From an uncultured Bacteroidales bacterium (GTDB taxonomy: Bacteria; Bacteroidota; Bacteroidia; Bacteroidales; UBA932): a DNA stretch of 7,697 bases. Made by a program: the position numbers and the translations under genes. The stretch spans positions 1-7,697 of the forward strand of contig CAMCIE010000058.1 in NCBI GenBank assembly GCA_945874815.1, in the 5' to 3' direction. This document shows positions 1-6,566 of this stretch, piece by piece. The notes under the pieces were generated by a model. That model was given only the letters and a program-made list of their open reading frames with translations, had not been told where the DNA came from and did not search any database. How positions within the stretch are numbered: the stretch's first letter is position 1; every line of letters starts with the position of its first letter.

Positions 1-1743
1 TGTCCTTGCATAGCCGTCGGCATTTTCTGCCGGATTTCCCATGTATCTTTCGCCATACATCACCTCATACCATTTCCAGTCGATTACCGGGCCGCCGGCA
101 ACGCCGACTTTGAAAACCTCAGGATAGTTGGTTATCAGGGATATGGTCATGAATCCGCCGTAGCTCCATCCGTGCACTCCGACCCTGTCTCTGTCGATGT
201 AAGGGAGTTCGAGAATCTTGCTGATTCCTGCCATCTGGTCAGCCATTTCGGCCTGACCGCACTGTCCCCAGATTGCCTGCTCGAAGTCAAGACCTCTGTT
301 GGAAGTGCCCCTGTTGTCCTGGACATAAACCACATAGCCTCTCTGAGCCATGTACATTTCCCACCTGCGCAGCTCTGCACAGAATGTATTGCGTACCATC
401 TGTGAGTGAGGACCTCCATAGACATAGACGATCAGAGGATATTTCTTCGCCGGGTCGAAATTCGCAGGTTTGATGAGCCTGTAGTAGTTGTCATATTTCC
501 CATCGGCGCTCCTGACGCTTCCGAGGGTTATTTCACCGTATGAATAGCTGAGAGTAGGGTCTTCTGCCGTGTAGATATTCCTTATAATGCTTCCGTCAGC
601 ATTGCACAGGTTCTGGACTCTCGGTACGCAGAGCGAACTGTAGTGGTCAACGAACTGGGTGCATGAACGGTTCATCGTAATGTTGTGCCAGCCTGGCTCG
701 TGGGTGAGTCTCTGAGGCTGGGACAATCTGGCTTTCATCACACCTTTCTTGAGATTGCCGATTCCGATACGGAACAGATGGTTCTCAACAGGGGAGACCT
801 CCGCAGATGTATAGTAAATCCATTTTCCGTCATTGGCAATGTATTCTATGTCAGCCGGCACATTTGTTATCCTGCGGATATTTCCCTGATTGTCACAGAG
901 ATAGAGGCTGCGATAGCCGTCCCTGTTGGCTGTGCGGTATATGAAAATCTCCTGCTGCCCTTTTATAAAATACAGAGGGTCGAGCGGCTCGACATATTTG
1001 TCATTGTCCTCACCGAGGATGATTCCGTTGCTTCCATATCCGTTGAGGAGGCTGCCGTCAGTGCCGAATGCGCAGAGAAGGCTGTGGCGCTGGCTTCGGT
1101 CCAGGAGCTGGGCATAGAGGACGGTGCCGTCAGGCGACCAGCAAACATTTGTGATATAAGTCTCTTCAGGGCGAGCCCAACCTGATTTTGTGGCAATGCT
1201 GACATGGTCAATGGTGGAGGTGGTGCCGTCGGAAGGATTCCAGATGTTGAGGCTGAGCCTCTCCGAGTCCATTCCTGCCATCGGATATTTGATATATTGT
1301 GTGCTGCCGGTGCGGGTGGTGATGTCGAAAAGAGGGAAGTCGGTCACATGGCTTTCGTCCTTGATGTAATATGCGAGCATATTTTTATCAGGTGACCAGA
1401 ATATGCCGCCTTCAATGCCGAATTCGTTGCGGCTGACGGTCTGTCCGGCAACAAAGTTCCTGTCGCTCAGGCGGGTGACGGTGTCGATGGCCGATGTGCT
1501 GTCACGGCGGACATAAAGGTTGTTCCCCTGAGTGAATGCCACAGGATATTCCGCTTCAGTTTCATTGAAGCTGAATCTTTCCATTGCAGGTGTGAGGTTC
1601 CTCAGCCACACGGCTTCCTCCATGGTCATGAGTTTTCCTTCAGGGGAGTTAGCCTTGCGTACGAGCGGCTCCTGGGCTGACACTGCCGCACTCATAAATA
1701 AACCTGAGCACAGTGCGCCCAGGATAATAAGTCTCTTGTTCAT
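1..1743 (-). CDS. Secreted S9 family serine peptidase, prolyl tripeptidyl peptidase (PtpA)-like, 3' end cut by window edge
   Basis: One uninterrupted frame of 581 codons runs from ATG at 1743 to base 1 with no stop, so the C-terminus is missing. Residues 1-23 form a signal peptide (MNKR, hydrophobic core, VSA before Gln24), pointing to export. A beta-propeller domain (DPPIV_N type) follows, then the alpha/beta hydrolase domain. Visible motifs are NEFGIEGG with Glu107, VYGGPH with oxyanion-hole Tyr442, DNRGTSNRG, and the nucleophile elbow GWSYGG with Ser527. After it comes GGPVIDWKWYEVMYGERY with Glu560. From memory of Porphyromonas gingivalis PtpA, Glu107 and Glu560 match its Glu205 and Glu636, which bind the substrate amino terminus, so removal of Xaa-Xaa-Pro tripeptides is the likely activity. 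The DPP-IV type WVYEE motif is absent. Catalytic Asp and His should lie about 75 and 110 residues after Ser527, outside the window. The propeller start is about 85 residues shorter than in PtpA. It is the last visible gene of a probable three-gene unit, 12 bases after its neighbour. Confidence 0.93.
   Translation of the reverse strand, partial: MNKRLIILGALCSGLFMSAAVSAQEPLVRKANSPEGKLMTMEEAVWLRNLTPAMERFSFNETEAEYPVAFTQGNNLYVRRDSTSAIDTVTRLSDRNFVAGQTVSRNEFGIEGGIFWSPDKNMLAYYIKDESHVTDFPLFDITTRTGSTQYIKYPMAGMDSERLSLNIWNPSDGTTSTIDHVSIATKSGWARPEETYITNVCWSPDGTVLYAQLLDRSQRHSLLCAFGTDGSLLNGYGSNGIILGEDNDKYVEPLDPLYFIKGQQEIFIYRTANRDGYRSLYLCDNQGNIRRITNVPADIEYIANDGKWIYYTSAEVSPVENHLFRIGIGNLKKGVMKARLSQPQRLTHEPGWHNITMNRSCTQFVDHYSSLCVPRVQNLCNADGSIIRNIYTAEDPTLSYSYGEITLGSVRSADGKYDNYYRLIKPANFDPAKKYPLIVYVYGGPHSQMVRNTFCAELRRWEMYMAQRGYVVYVQDNRGTSNRGLDFEQAIWGQCGQAEMADQMAGISKILELPYIDRDRVGVHGWSYGGFMTISLITNYPEVFKVGVAGGPVIDWKWYEVMYGERYMGNPAENADGYART
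1672..1743 (-). other. Signal peptide of the S9 peptidase
   Basis: The first 23-24 residues show a basic n-region (Asn2-Lys3-Arg4), a hydrophobic stretch (residues 5-20) and a small-residue V-S-A site before Gln24. This fits signal peptidase I cleavage after Ala23. Cys12 sits inside the hydrophobic core and is preceded by Leu11, so it does not form a lipobox. The start at 1743 is supported because it begins exactly at this signal. Confidence 0.8.
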
Positions 1744-1755
1744 GTTTCTAAAGAT

Positions 1756-2139
1756 TTATCTGACAGATACGATGCGGTCAACGATGTATTTCTGTTTTCC
1801 CCTCCATGGGAGTGTCCCGAGATATTCCTTGTAGTGGAGCTCGACCGTGCGTCCTCCGCATCTCATCAGGGAGTCTGCTATGGCCTGGTCGGTGATTGAA
1901 AAGTCGAACTCATACGACTGGACTGCCTGAGTGGCCGTGCCTTTGTTCTTTGCAAATCCTGCCTGGATGGCCCTGCCTTCATAAGTCTTGAATACATATC
2001 CTTTGTAAACCACGAAGTTGAGTTCTCCTGCCTTCACTCCTTCTCCGAATACGAAGTAGAATTTGAAATAGATGAACAGTGCCAGGGCCAGTGCGATGAT
2101 GGCACCTGTGATGGAAATTACCTTTGTCTTTGTTGTCAT
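1756..2139 (-). CDS. Small membrane-anchored hypothetical protein, Bacteroidota-specific type
   Basis: A 127-residue protein with one membrane helix at about residues 7-31, followed by a roughly 95-residue soluble domain probably outside the cytoplasm. The domain has the run GELNFVVYKGYVFKTYEG (residues 38-55) just after the helix and a closing HYKEYLGTLPWRGKQKYIVD block (residues 102-121). This architecture resembles a family common in Bacteroidota that databases often label 6-phosphogluconate dehydrogenase. That label is surely wrong here, because there is no dinucleotide fold and the length is a quarter of that enzyme. The role is unknown. ATG at 2139 is the only start giving a short charged n-region before the helix. 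It lies 36 bases downstream of the 109-residue gene and 12 bases upstream of the peptidase, so co-transcription with both is likely. I see no TAnnTTTG promoter in the 36-base gap. Confidence 0.85.
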   Translation of the reverse strand: MTTKTKVISITGAIIALALALFIYFKFYFVFGEGVKAGELNFVVYKGYVFKTYEGRAIQAGFAKNKGTATQAVQSYEFDFSITDQAIADSLMRCGGRTVELHYKEYLGTLPWRGKQKYIVDRIVSVR

Positions 2140-2175
2140 GGCTGATGATTTTTCGTTCCGAGTGATGATGATTTG

Positions 2176-2505
2176 TCAGATGAGGACGCCTGCACAGTGC
2201 AGAAGGGCAATGAAAGGTGTCTGCTGCCTTTTTATATAAGGTTTGACATTCCCAGTGTTGATTTCATCCCAGTCTCTGACAATATCATAGGCTGAAACAA
2301 AGTCCTTGCCTGTAAGATATTCCCCCTTGTCGGCACGCTTGGTCCCCGGGGTACCTCCCTTGATGAAAATACAACTGCCGACAAACGTGGCACTGAGCCT
2401 GATTCCGGTCACAGTCGTCACAGACCTGCTTCTTTCCACATAATCGACGACCACGTCCCAAATCTCAGCACCTCCCAACCCTTTGTATTTCTCAGCAATC
2501 CTCAT
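2176..2505 (-). CDS. Hypothetical protein of 109 residues, not recognised
   Basis: A complete small frame from ATG at 2505 to TGA at 2176. It has no signal peptide and no clear membrane helix, so it is probably cytoplasmic. Composition is mixed alpha/beta: an acidic/aromatic N-terminal helix (residues 2-25, with EIWDVVVDYVERS), a hydrophobic strand FVGSCIFIKGG (41-51), a basic turn GTPGTKRADKGE (51-62), and a C-terminal run KRQQTPFIALLHCAGVLI (92-109). I recognise no catalytic motif and assign no function. It is likely a real gene: a well-matched Bacteroidota promoter lies 26-57 bases upstream, the protein composition is normal for a folded domain, and it is followed closely by two same-strand genes. 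It may be the first gene of a unit with the membrane protein and the S9 peptidase. The opposite strand has no competing gene. Confidence 0.75.
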   Translation of the reverse strand: MRIAEKYKGLGGAEIWDVVVDYVERSRSVTTVTGIRLSATFVGSCIFIKGGTPGTKRADKGEYLTGKDFVSAYDIVRDWDEINTGNVKPYIKRQQTPFIALLHCAGVLI

Positions 2506-2530
2506 GGCATTTCGATTCCATTAAACCCCG

Positions 2531-2562
2531 CAAATATAGGAAATTTCATAAAATATAGCGAA
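2531..2562 (-). promoter_or_regulatory. Bacteroidota-type promoter for the 109-residue gene and probably the peptidase unit
   Basis: On the minus strand TATATTTG (2538 to 2531) matches the -7 consensus TAnnTTTG exactly. TTCG (2562 to 2559), one mismatch from the -33 TTTG element, lies upstream with a 20-base spacer. Transcription would begin around 2525, leaving a leader of roughly 20 bases before ATG 2505. The call rests on motif match and spacing only. Confidence 0.65.
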
Positions 2563-2600
2563 TAATCTTTTTCCTGAAAATCTTGATGAATTTGAATTGA

Positions 2601-2632
2601 TTTGTTTTTGTATGGGAAATTTATTAATTTTG
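2601..2632 (+). promoter_or_regulatory. Bacteroidota-type promoter for arcA
   Basis: TTTG at 2601-2604, a 20-base spacer, and TAATTTTG at 2625-2632 match both elements of the primary sigma consensus of Bacteroidota (TTTG, 19-21 bases, TAnnTTTG). Transcription would begin near 2638-2641, giving a leader of about 17-20 bases before ATG 2658. That is too short for a riboswitch or attenuator. No Shine-Dalgarno sequence precedes the start, which is usual for the phylum. Confidence 0.7.
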
Positions 2633-2657
2633 GTTCGTATGGTTAATCGAATTTCGT

Positions 2658-3947
2658 ATGGATAATATGAATAATCCGGATGCTCCTAAAGTGGAGATTA
2701 ATGTTCATTCTGAGATTGGAACCCTTGATGCCGTACTGCTGCACCGTCCGGGTGCGGAGGTGGAGAATATGACGCCACGCAATGTACAGAGGGCTCTTTA
2801 CAGTGACATCCTGAACCTTTCAATTGCCCGGGAAGAATATTCCCTGCTGTCGGGAACCTTATCCAGGATATGCAGGGTTTTTGAGGTTACTGACTTGCTG
2901 GTCAAGGTGCTGGATAAACCTAAGGCTCGTGAGGACCTGGTCAGGAGGATATGCGTGTCTGAAGATGTCACTTCATATATGGAGTCGCTCATGCTCATGT
3001 CGTCCCGGGAACTGGCCCGTGTGCTCATTGAAGGGCTTCCCGCCAAGATTGATACTCTGACATCATATCTGAAAAATGAGTACTATGCCCTTTACCCTCT
3101 TTACAATTTCTATTTTACCCGTGACGCTGCTGTGACTATCGGGGACAATGTCCTTGTGTGCCGTATGGCGAACAAGGTGAGGATGAGGGAGTCCCTGATC
3201 ATGAATGCAATATACAAGGACAGCGGGGTGTTTGCATGCAATGTGGTTGATGCCAATGATTTCCAGGGCGCAGATTCAAAGGTGATAATGGAGGGTGGAG
3301 ACATTCTTGTTGCCCGTGAGGATATCCTCATTATAGGAAACGGGGTGCGTACTACTCCTCAGGGCATAGATTTCATAGTTGAACGTTTCCGCCGTTGTGC
3401 CCCTTCAGGCAGAAGTTACATATTGGTGCAGCAGCTTCCTTCCGAGCCGGAATCGTTCATCCATCTGGATATGGTGTTTACTCTTCTTGACAGGGACAAA
3501 TGCATGGTTTTCAAGCCTTTGATCATGCAATCCAATCAGTATCAGACGGTTCAGATCACCATTGATGACGGTGTCGTTTCTTCTATCAAGCCGGTTGCAG
3601 GGCTTCTGCCTGCGCTGAAGAGTCTTGGAATGGATCTCAAGCCGATAATTTGCGGTGGTGATGATGAGTGGGACCAGGAGAGGGAGCAGTGGCACAGCGG
3701 TGCGAACTTCTTCTCGTTTGCTCCAGGCAAGGTGCTGACCTATGCGCGTAATGTGCACACGCTGGATGAATTGTCAAAGGCCGGCTTTGAAATAGTCCGT
3801 GCAGCCGACTTTATCTCGGGTCTGAAGGATTCCACTGTCTTCGGCTCCAGCCCGTGCGCCGTGACCATTTCCGGAAGCGAACTGCCTCGCGGAGGTGGCG
3901 GAGCACGCTGCATGACCATGCCTCTATCCCGCCAGCCACTGCTTTAG
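2658..3947 (+). CDS. arcA: Arginine deiminase
   Basis: A 429-residue cytoplasmic enzyme of the guanidino-group-modifying superfamily, hydrolysing L-arginine to L-citrulline and ammonia. The usual length is about 405-420. Motifs in order: LHRPG (28-32), NFYFTRD (150-156, Asp156), MEGGD (211-215, Glu212 and Asp215), NGVRTTPQ (228-235, Arg231), HLDMVF (269-274, His269 and Asp271) and the nucleophile motif ARCMTMPL with Cys418. These match the Pseudomonas enzyme's Asp166, Glu224, Asp227, Arg243, His278, Asp280 and Cys406 as I recall them. Arg175 fits Arg185. The gating Arg401 of that enzyme is Gly413 here; Mycoplasma enzymes also differ at this site and share the ARCM-MPLSR ending. ATG 2658 is chosen by its distance from the promoter; Met4 (2667) is an alternative. 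No carbamoyltransferase, carbamate kinase or arginine/ornithine exchanger gene adjoins it, so it stands alone between a divergent unit and a convergent operon. Confidence 0.94.
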   Translation: MDNMNNPDAPKVEINVHSEIGTLDAVLLHRPGAEVENMTPRNVQRALYSDILNLSIAREEYSLLSGTLSRICRVFEVTDLLVKVLDKPKAREDLVRRICVSEDVTSYMESLMLMSSRELARVLIEGLPAKIDTLTSYLKNEYYALYPLYNFYFTRDAAVTIGDNVLVCRMANKVRMRESLIMNAIYKDSGVFACNVVDANDFQGADSKVIMEGGDILVAREDILIIGNGVRTTPQGIDFIVERFRRCAPSGRSYILVQQLPSEPESFIHLDMVFTLLDRDKCMVFKPLIMQSNQYQTVQITIDDGVVSSIKPVAGLLPALKSLGMDLKPIICGGDDEWDQEREQWHSGANFFSFAPGKVLTYARNVHTLDELSKAGFEIVRAADFISGLKDSTVFGSSPCAVTISGSELPRGGGGARCMTMPLSRQPLL

Positions 3948-3990
3948 CCATTCAGACCTGGCCTTACAATGCCTGTTTATCTTATTTGTC

Positions 3991-4011
3991 ATGCCCGGCC
4001 CGACCGGGCAT
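3991..4011. repeat. Perfect 8-base-pair GC-rich hairpin, REP-like
   Basis: ATGCCCGG (3991-3998) and CCGGGCAT (4004-4011) are exact reverse complements around the 5-base loop CCCGA. It sits 44 bases after the arcA stop. With no T-run on either side it is not a standard intrinsic terminator, but it could stabilise the arcA mRNA 3' end. It is introduced by the same TTATTTGTCATGCC string as the next element, which suggests both belong to one dispersed repeat family. Confidence 0.7.
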
Positions 4012-4015
4012 CAGT

Positions 4016-4077
4016 TTATTTGTCATGCCGAGCGAAGGTCTGAAAGACCGTAGTCGAGACATCTTTTGGCATGACAA
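4016..4077. repeat. Nested inverted-repeat element of the TGTCATGCCGAGCGAAG type
   Basis: Outer arms TTGTCATGCC (4020-4029) and GGCATGACAA (4068-4077) are perfect 10-base inverted repeats. Inside them GGTCT (4037-4041) and AGACC (4045-4049) form a second hairpin with loop GAA. The sequence between reads GAGCGAAG, the inner hairpin, then TCGAGACATCT. From memory, strings such as GTCATTCTGAGCGAAGCGAAGAATCT are dispersed in many copies in Bacteroidota and other phyla. Here the usual GCGAAG/TCGAGACATC junction appears split by about 16 bases that make the inner hairpin. The element is non-coding and has no visible transposase. Confidence 0.75.
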
Positions 4078-4187
4078 TGCTTGTCAGATAGTCAGGTCTC
4101 CCGGACGAATCCATCCTGCTGAAATCTGAAAACCCGGCAAAGTAATGGAACTTTTCGGATGATGGCAACAGGCAGCGGATTTAATGC

Positions 4188-4225
4188 AAAAAGAGGGTGG
4201 CTGAATTTTCTTTCAGTCACCCTCT
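4188..4225 (-). terminator. Intrinsic terminator of the V-ATPase operon
   Basis: A 14-base-pair stem (4192-4205 with 4212-4225, one G-T wobble at 4200/4217) closes a 6-base loop. Read on the minus strand it ends CACCCTCTTTTTGC, giving a 5-T tail (4192-4188) directly after the stem. It starts 31 bases past the atpK stop. On the plus strand the trailing sequence is CATTATTTG, a weaker tail, so termination is mainly for the minus strand, though it may also stop arcA read-through. Confidence 0.88.
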
Positions 4226-4256
4226 CATTATTTGTCAATGAAAATTGTGAAATTTA

Positions 4257-4700
<444 letters not shown>

Positions 4701-6566
4701 TTATTGTTCTATTGGGTTGTTGGTGAGCGGATTGTATTTTACACCTTTTCCTTCATATCCGCTGTTTTTGAAGTACTCCACGAAAGTAAGACGCAGAGGG
4801 TGTACGAAAGCTCCCAGACATGACATCAGAAGATTGAGCACGTGTCCGAAGATAAGAATGAGCACGAAAGGAAGCCACTGCCATGTCGGATCAGTTCCCA
4901 GGACCATGGTGCCGAGGTTGTTGAAAGCGCCTCCAAGCATGCCGCCGGCAAGACCGAGGGCATAAAGACGGATGTAGCTCAGTACGTCACCGAGGATACC
5001 CGTTGCCATGTTGTATGTATCCCATAGTCCGGCTCCGATGTTGATGAGAGGATTCCTTCCCGGCTTGTTGAAGATGAAGATTCCGAGGCAGGAAACCACT
5101 CCAAGAACTATCACAATCACTTTGATTGCGGTTTCAGGCAAGATGCCGAGCATTGCAATCACTGCCGTGATTATGCCTCCGAGGATGAGTATGAGCCATC
5201 CCCAGGTGCTGATATTCTCTTTGAAACCGAATCTCTTTGTATAGAGAATTGCTTTCAGTGTCATTGCAAGGCAGATGTGGAATACGCCGATTGCAAGAGC
5301 CAGTACCATCTGGAGAGCGTATGTCGAACCTCCGACCGCGATATCACCGGTAAGCATTACATTTCTCAGAGCCTCGGGCATCCAGCTTGCTGACGAAAGG
5401 TCCATTCCGAACGCGGTGCCAAGGAAGAATCCCACTACTGTGGTGGATATTCCGAGCACGGTGATAAGCTTGCCCAGTCCGTCGAACATGCTGATATTGA
5501 TAATCTTCTTGTCCTGAAGAATTCCGTAGATTATGAGAATGATTCCATATCCGGCATCTCCCATACACATGGCGAAAAACAGGAAGAAGAATATTGAAAG
5601 TACAGGGGTAGGATCCCATTCTCCGTAGGAAGGCATTCCGTACATTCCGGTAAGGCACTCGAACAACTTGCTGAAACGATTGTTTTTCAGCTTGATAGGC
5701 GGGTTGTCCTCCTCCGTTGCCGCTTCGCTGATGTAGAGAATTCCTTTTGCGTCAAGTTCCGCTTTAAGGGACTCCTCGTTTTCAGCCGGAGCAAATCCGG
5801 TCACCACCGTAACATAACCTTCTGCAGCATCCTGGACCGTGGTCGAAGCAAGATACCTGTCAAGGTCTGCACTCTTGCGTGCATAGCCTTTGCGGACATG
5901 GTCGAGGTAGTGCTCTTTCAGATGGAGCAGCTTGCCTTTCTGGGCGATGATTTCATTCAGAATATCGTCAACCTTGCGGTCTGCCTCGGCAAGTGAAACC
6001 TTCGGAGCCTCGCAAGGAGCAACAGGGAACGAATATTCTTCGTCCGAAGGAGCAACGGTCACAAAATAAACCTTGCCCTTGGTATCGCTTACCTTTACGA
6101 TTGCATAATCATTCTCCCATGAAGAATCATACACCTTGGAAGGAACACTGTAATACCTGATGGTAAGTCCCTTGTCTGCAAGGGCATCAAGCGCCTTCTT
6201 GTCATATTCTCCCCATGGTGCCACGTCGCTCACAGTCTTCCTTGCCGCAGCAAGCTCAGCCTTGAGTTCTTCAAGACGCGATACTGCGCCGAGGGTGTTC
6301 ACGGCCTTGCAGCCTTCAATGCAAGTCTTGTCTGCCGCCTTCCTGATCAGTTCGAAGTCAGGGTCGGCGCTGTAGTCAAGCTTCTCAAGGATGGCCAGAG
6401 TCTTTGTTACGTTTGAAACTTTGTCAAGCATCTGTGACGACTTCTCGTCAACAGGCTTGGTCGAACGCGTAACATCCACAATGCCAAGTCCTTGAAGCCA
6501 TTTCAGAAAACCTTCAGTCTCCCCGCTGAGGAGAACGAAGGAATATTTAGTCATTTTTTCAACCAT
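4701..6566 (-). CDS. atpI: V-type ATP synthase/ATPase subunit I (stator, a-subunit homologue)
   Basis: A 621-residue stator subunit, equivalent to subunit a of eukaryotic V-ATPases. It joins the peripheral stalk to the membrane and forms the ion half-channels against ring K. The N-terminal cytoplasmic half (1-315) is charged, with helical coiled-coil stretches at about 95-115 and 192-222. The C-terminal half has seven or eight membrane helices between about 322 and 590. Diagnostic motifs are MGDAGYG (335-341), GDVLSYIRLYALGLAGG (526-542) with the essential channel Arg533, GHVLNLL (574-580), and LGAFVHPLRLTFVEYF (584-599) with Arg592, then YEGKGVKYNPL (604-614). Length is slightly under the usual 620-660. 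ATG 6566 overlaps the end of atpD by 8 bases and has GGAGGAG seven bases upstream. Met5 (6554), just after the atpD stop, is the alternative start. The overlap suggests coupled translation. Confidence 0.95.
   Translation of the reverse strand: MVEKMTKYSFVLLSGETEGFLKWLQGLGIVDVTRSTKPVDEKSSQMLDKVSNVTKTLAILEKLDYSADPDFELIRKAADKTCIEGCKAVNTLGAVSRLEELKAELAAARKTVSDVAPWGEYDKKALDALADKGLTIRYYSVPSKVYDSSWENDYAIVKVSDTKGKVYFVTVAPSDEEYSFPVAPCEAPKVSLAEADRKVDDILNEIIAQKGKLLHLKEHYLDHVRKGYARKSADLDRYLASTTVQDAAEGYVTVVTGFAPAENEESLKAELDAKGILYISEAATEEDNPPIKLKNNRFSKLFECLTGMYGMPSYGEWDPTPVLSIFFFLFFAMCMGDAGYGIILIIYGILQDKKIINISMFDGLGKLITVLGISTTVVGFFLGTAFGMDLSSASWMPEALRNVMLTGDIAVGGSTYALQMVLALAIGVFHICLAMTLKAILYTKRFGFKENISTWGWLILILGGIITAVIAMLGILPETAIKVIVIVLGVVSCLGIFIFNKPGRNPLINIGAGLWDTYNMATGILGDVLSYIRLYALGLAGGMLGGAFNNLGTMVLGTDPTWQWLPFVLILIFGHVLNLLMSCLGAFVHPLRLTFVEYFKNSGYEGKGVKYNPLTNNPIEQ

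Larger units (their letters stand above)
3948..4256. other. Convergent intergenic region of 309 bases holding repeats and a terminator
   Basis: This lies between the arcA stop and the atpK stop. It contains a GC-rich palindrome (3991-4011), a nested inverted-repeat element (4016-4077) and an intrinsic terminator (4188-4225). A 14-base direct repeat TTATTTGTCATGCC occurs at 3982-3995 and 4016-4029. I see no gene, tRNA or promoter in the remaining stretch 4078-4187. An open frame on the plus strand (3854-4129) overlaps the arcA end in another frame and runs through the repeats, so it is not a gene. Confidence 0.8.

Noticed and set aside
685..1185. A 166-codon plus-strand open frame opposite the S9 peptidase
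   Set aside because: The minus strand here encodes a continuous, well-conserved peptidase propeller, so this is an antisense shadow.
1672..1743. Lipoprotein signal at Cys12 of the S9 peptidase
   Set aside because: Leu at -1 and a cysteine in the middle of the hydrophobic core do not fit a lipobox, while VSA before Gln24 fits signal peptidase I.
1756..2139. 6-phosphogluconate dehydrogenase as product name for the 127-residue protein
   Set aside because: There is no nucleotide-binding fold or catalytic motif, only one membrane helix and a small domain. The name is a spread database error.
2633..2657. A riboswitch or attenuator in the arcA leader
   Set aside because: The predicted leader is about 20 bases, too short for a structured regulator.
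3405..3758. A 117-codon minus-strand open frame opposite arcA
   Set aside because: It lies against the His269 and substrate-binding part of arcA and has no promoter or recognisable content.
3854..4129. A 91-codon plus-strand open frame after arcA
   Set aside because: It overlaps the arcA active-site end in another frame, then reads through the inverted repeats. The translation is Pro/Arg/Cys-rich and unlike any family.
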